Positions 4,373 to 5,507 of a stretch of 5,507 bases of DNA are shown one piece after another. Under the pieces are notes generated by a model, which made no database searches, was not told the origin of the DNA, and was given only the letters and a program-made list of their open reading frames with translations. This DNA comes from CAZNVB01 sp964576265. GTDB taxonomy: Bacteria > Acidobacteriota > Aminicenantia > Aminicenantales > UBA8522. Position numbers and translations under genes: made by a program. Each line of letters starts with the position of its first letter. The stretch's first letter is position 1. The stretch covers positions 1 to 5,507 of the forward strand of contig CAZNVB010000239.1 of NCBI GenBank assembly GCA_964576265.1, given 5' to 3'.

Positions 4373-5507
4373 CTATCTTTTTTCAAAGACGATTTTCCCG
4401 TCGACGATGGTCATTATGACTTCGGTCTGCAAAATTTCCGCCGCAGAAATCCGCATCAGATTCCGGTCAAAAACCGTGATGTCCGCCAGCTTGCCCTTTT
4501 TGAGGGAGCCGCGGATGTCGGCTTCAAAGGCGGCCCGGGCATTGTTGATCGTGTAGGCTCGGAGGGCTTCTTCCACTGAGATTCTCTGTTCGGGAAACCA
4601 GCCGCTTTCCGGCTGGCCGGAGAGAGTTTTTCTGGTGACGGCAGCATAGATTAAGTATTTCGGGTGCATATGGTATTCCGCCGCACTGGTTCCCGGCCAG
4701 TCCGAGCCGAAACTCAGGGTGGCTCCGTTATCCAGCAAAGATTTGAAGGCATAAGCTCCTCGGCATCTTTCGTGGCCGATTCGTTCTTCCATCCAGCGCA
4801 TGTCGTCGGCGATGTGGTAGGGATTGACTTCAGCGATCACTCCGAGAGCGTTGAACCGCGGAAAGTCCTGCGGTCGGATGACTTGAGCATGAATGACCCG
4901 AAATCCGGAAAGGTCAACCCCCTCGTTTTTCAGCCGTTCATAAAGATTTAGCATCTCAGCCACACCGCGGTCACCGATGGCATGGACATTCGGAACAAAG
5001 CCGGCTTCCAGGCCGGTTTTGATCAACCGGTACATTTTTTCCATGTTCCCGATTTTGAGTGCCGGGTCGTCAGACGTATGATGACGCCAGTGGCCGGAGT
5101 TTTCCGGCTGGTCGCTGTACGGTTCAAAGAACAGAGCTCCGTGGGTGCCCATGATACCGTCGATGTATCCTTTGAGCGCGCCGTAACGCAACCAGCCGTC
5201 CTTTTGTTTGGTTTTGGGGTGTAGCCCCATAGTCAAACCCTGTTCCTTAAGAGAGGAACCGAGCGACAGGTCCGGGCGGAGCCAGACCCGGCAGGTCAAC
5301 TCTCCGTTTTCCTGGAGCTTGACGAAGCGTTCGATCTGGGACGGAGTCGAGATATCGTGAATTTCGACTATACCGGATTCCCTCAGGGCTTTTAGGGCCG
5401 CCCGGTTTTCATCAAGCAAGCGCGCCTCTGATTTCGGTTTTATCGCCTTTTGCATGGCGGCAAAGGCCTGAGTATTTCGAAAAATGATCCCTGTCGGCTG
5501 GCCGCTC
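4373..5507 (-). CDS. YtcJ-type amidohydrolase (amidohydrolase family 3), C-terminal part; 5' end outside window
   Basis: This metal-dependent hydrolase belongs to the amidohydrolase superfamily. The frame stays open through the window edge: 17 further codons (SGQPTGIIFRNTQAFAA) precede the Met at 5455, and this PTG-containing segment is conserved inside the family, so that Met is not the start. Members run about 530-570 residues; about 377 are visible. The N-terminal HxH metal site is therefore missing from view. Counting from the Met at 5455, GIVEIHD is at 28-34, LKGYIDGIMGTHGALFFEPYSD at 94-115 is the family's K-x-x-x-DG block, VHAIGDRG (157-164) supplies His158, VIHAQ (187-191) supplies His189, and SFGSDWP (248-254) the catalytic Asp252. 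A C-terminal beta-strand domain follows after the NNARAAFEADIRGSLKKGKLADITVFD segment (304-330). The substrate is unknown (amide or carbamate hydrolysis in studied relatives). It converges on the small iron-protein gene and belongs to a different transcription unit. Annotation as family is confident. Confidence 0.92.
   Translation of the reverse strand, partial: SGQPTGIIFRNTQAFAAMQKAIKPKSEARLLDENRAALKALRESGIVEIHDISTPSQIERFVKLQENGELTCRVWLRPDLSLGSSLKEQGLTMGLHPKTKQKDGWLRYGALKGYIDGIMGTHGALFFEPYSDQPENSGHWRHHTSDDPALKIGNMEKMYRLIKTGLEAGFVPNVHAIGDRGVAEMLNLYERLKNEGVDLSGFRVIHAQVIRPQDFPRFNALGVIAEVNPYHIADDMRWMEERIGHERCRGAYAFKSLLDNGATLSFGSDWPGTSAAEYHMHPKYLIYAAVTRKTLSGQPESGWFPEQRISVEEALRAYTINNARAAFEADIRGSLKKGKLADITVFDRNLMRISAAEILQTEVIMTIVDGKIVFEKR

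Noticed and set aside
4664..5224. Two plus-strand frames (95 and 80 codons) over the amidohydrolase
   Set aside because: Both are antisense to conserved amidohydrolase blocks (His158, His189, Asp252 regions) and show no motif of their own.

Overview
The window is about 5.5 kb of moderately GC-rich bacterial DNA, dense with metabolic genes. It shows no mobile element, CRISPR array, tRNA or rRNA. Strong Shine-Dalgarno sequences, a short rubredoxin-type (desulforedoxin-like) iron protein and an acyl-CoA/CoA-transferase gene set suggest a fermentative anaerobe. The style (GC-rich, GctAB-type CoA transferase, class III aminotransferase with a four-cysteine insert, large amidohydrolase) would fit an uncultured lineage such as Aminicenantes/Acidobacteriota-like or Cloacimonadota-like bacteria. 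That placement is a guess from gene content, not a phylogeny.

Layout. (1) Positions 2-3883, plus strand: a tight four-gene operon. It holds a thiolase (5' end cut by the window edge), a class III PLP aminotransferase, and the two subunits of a glutaconate-CoA-transferase-type (family I) CoA transferase. Intergenic gaps are 27, 5 and 1 nt. (2) Positions 3884-4156: a 273-nt intergenic region with no convincing gene. It has two mutually exclusive inverted repeats, a perfect TTGACA -35 box with a plausible -10, and a 7-codon mini-ORF whose stop abuts the next start codon. (3) Positions 4157-4348, plus strand: a 63-residue protein with a lysine-rich tail and a desulforedoxin-like CX2C...CC metal site. 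(4) Positions 4373-5507, minus strand: the C-terminal two thirds of a YtcJ-type amidohydrolase, converging on the small gene across a 24-nt gap that may hold a terminator.

How the genes could work together. Thiolase, CoA transferase and an aminotransferase in one operon suggest catabolism of an amino acid through a CoA-thioester. One coherent reading is that the aminotransferase acts as an acyl-CoA beta-transaminase (3-aminobutyryl-CoA to acetoacetyl-CoA, the Kat variant of lysine fermentation). The CoA transferase would activate acetoacetate and the thiolase would cleave acetoacetyl-CoA to acetyl-CoA. The competing reading is a GABA- or omega-amino-acid transaminase feeding a dicarboxylate or hydroxyacid CoA transferase. 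The lysine-specific genes (kamA, kamDE, kdd, kce) are not visible here, so this remains a hypothesis.
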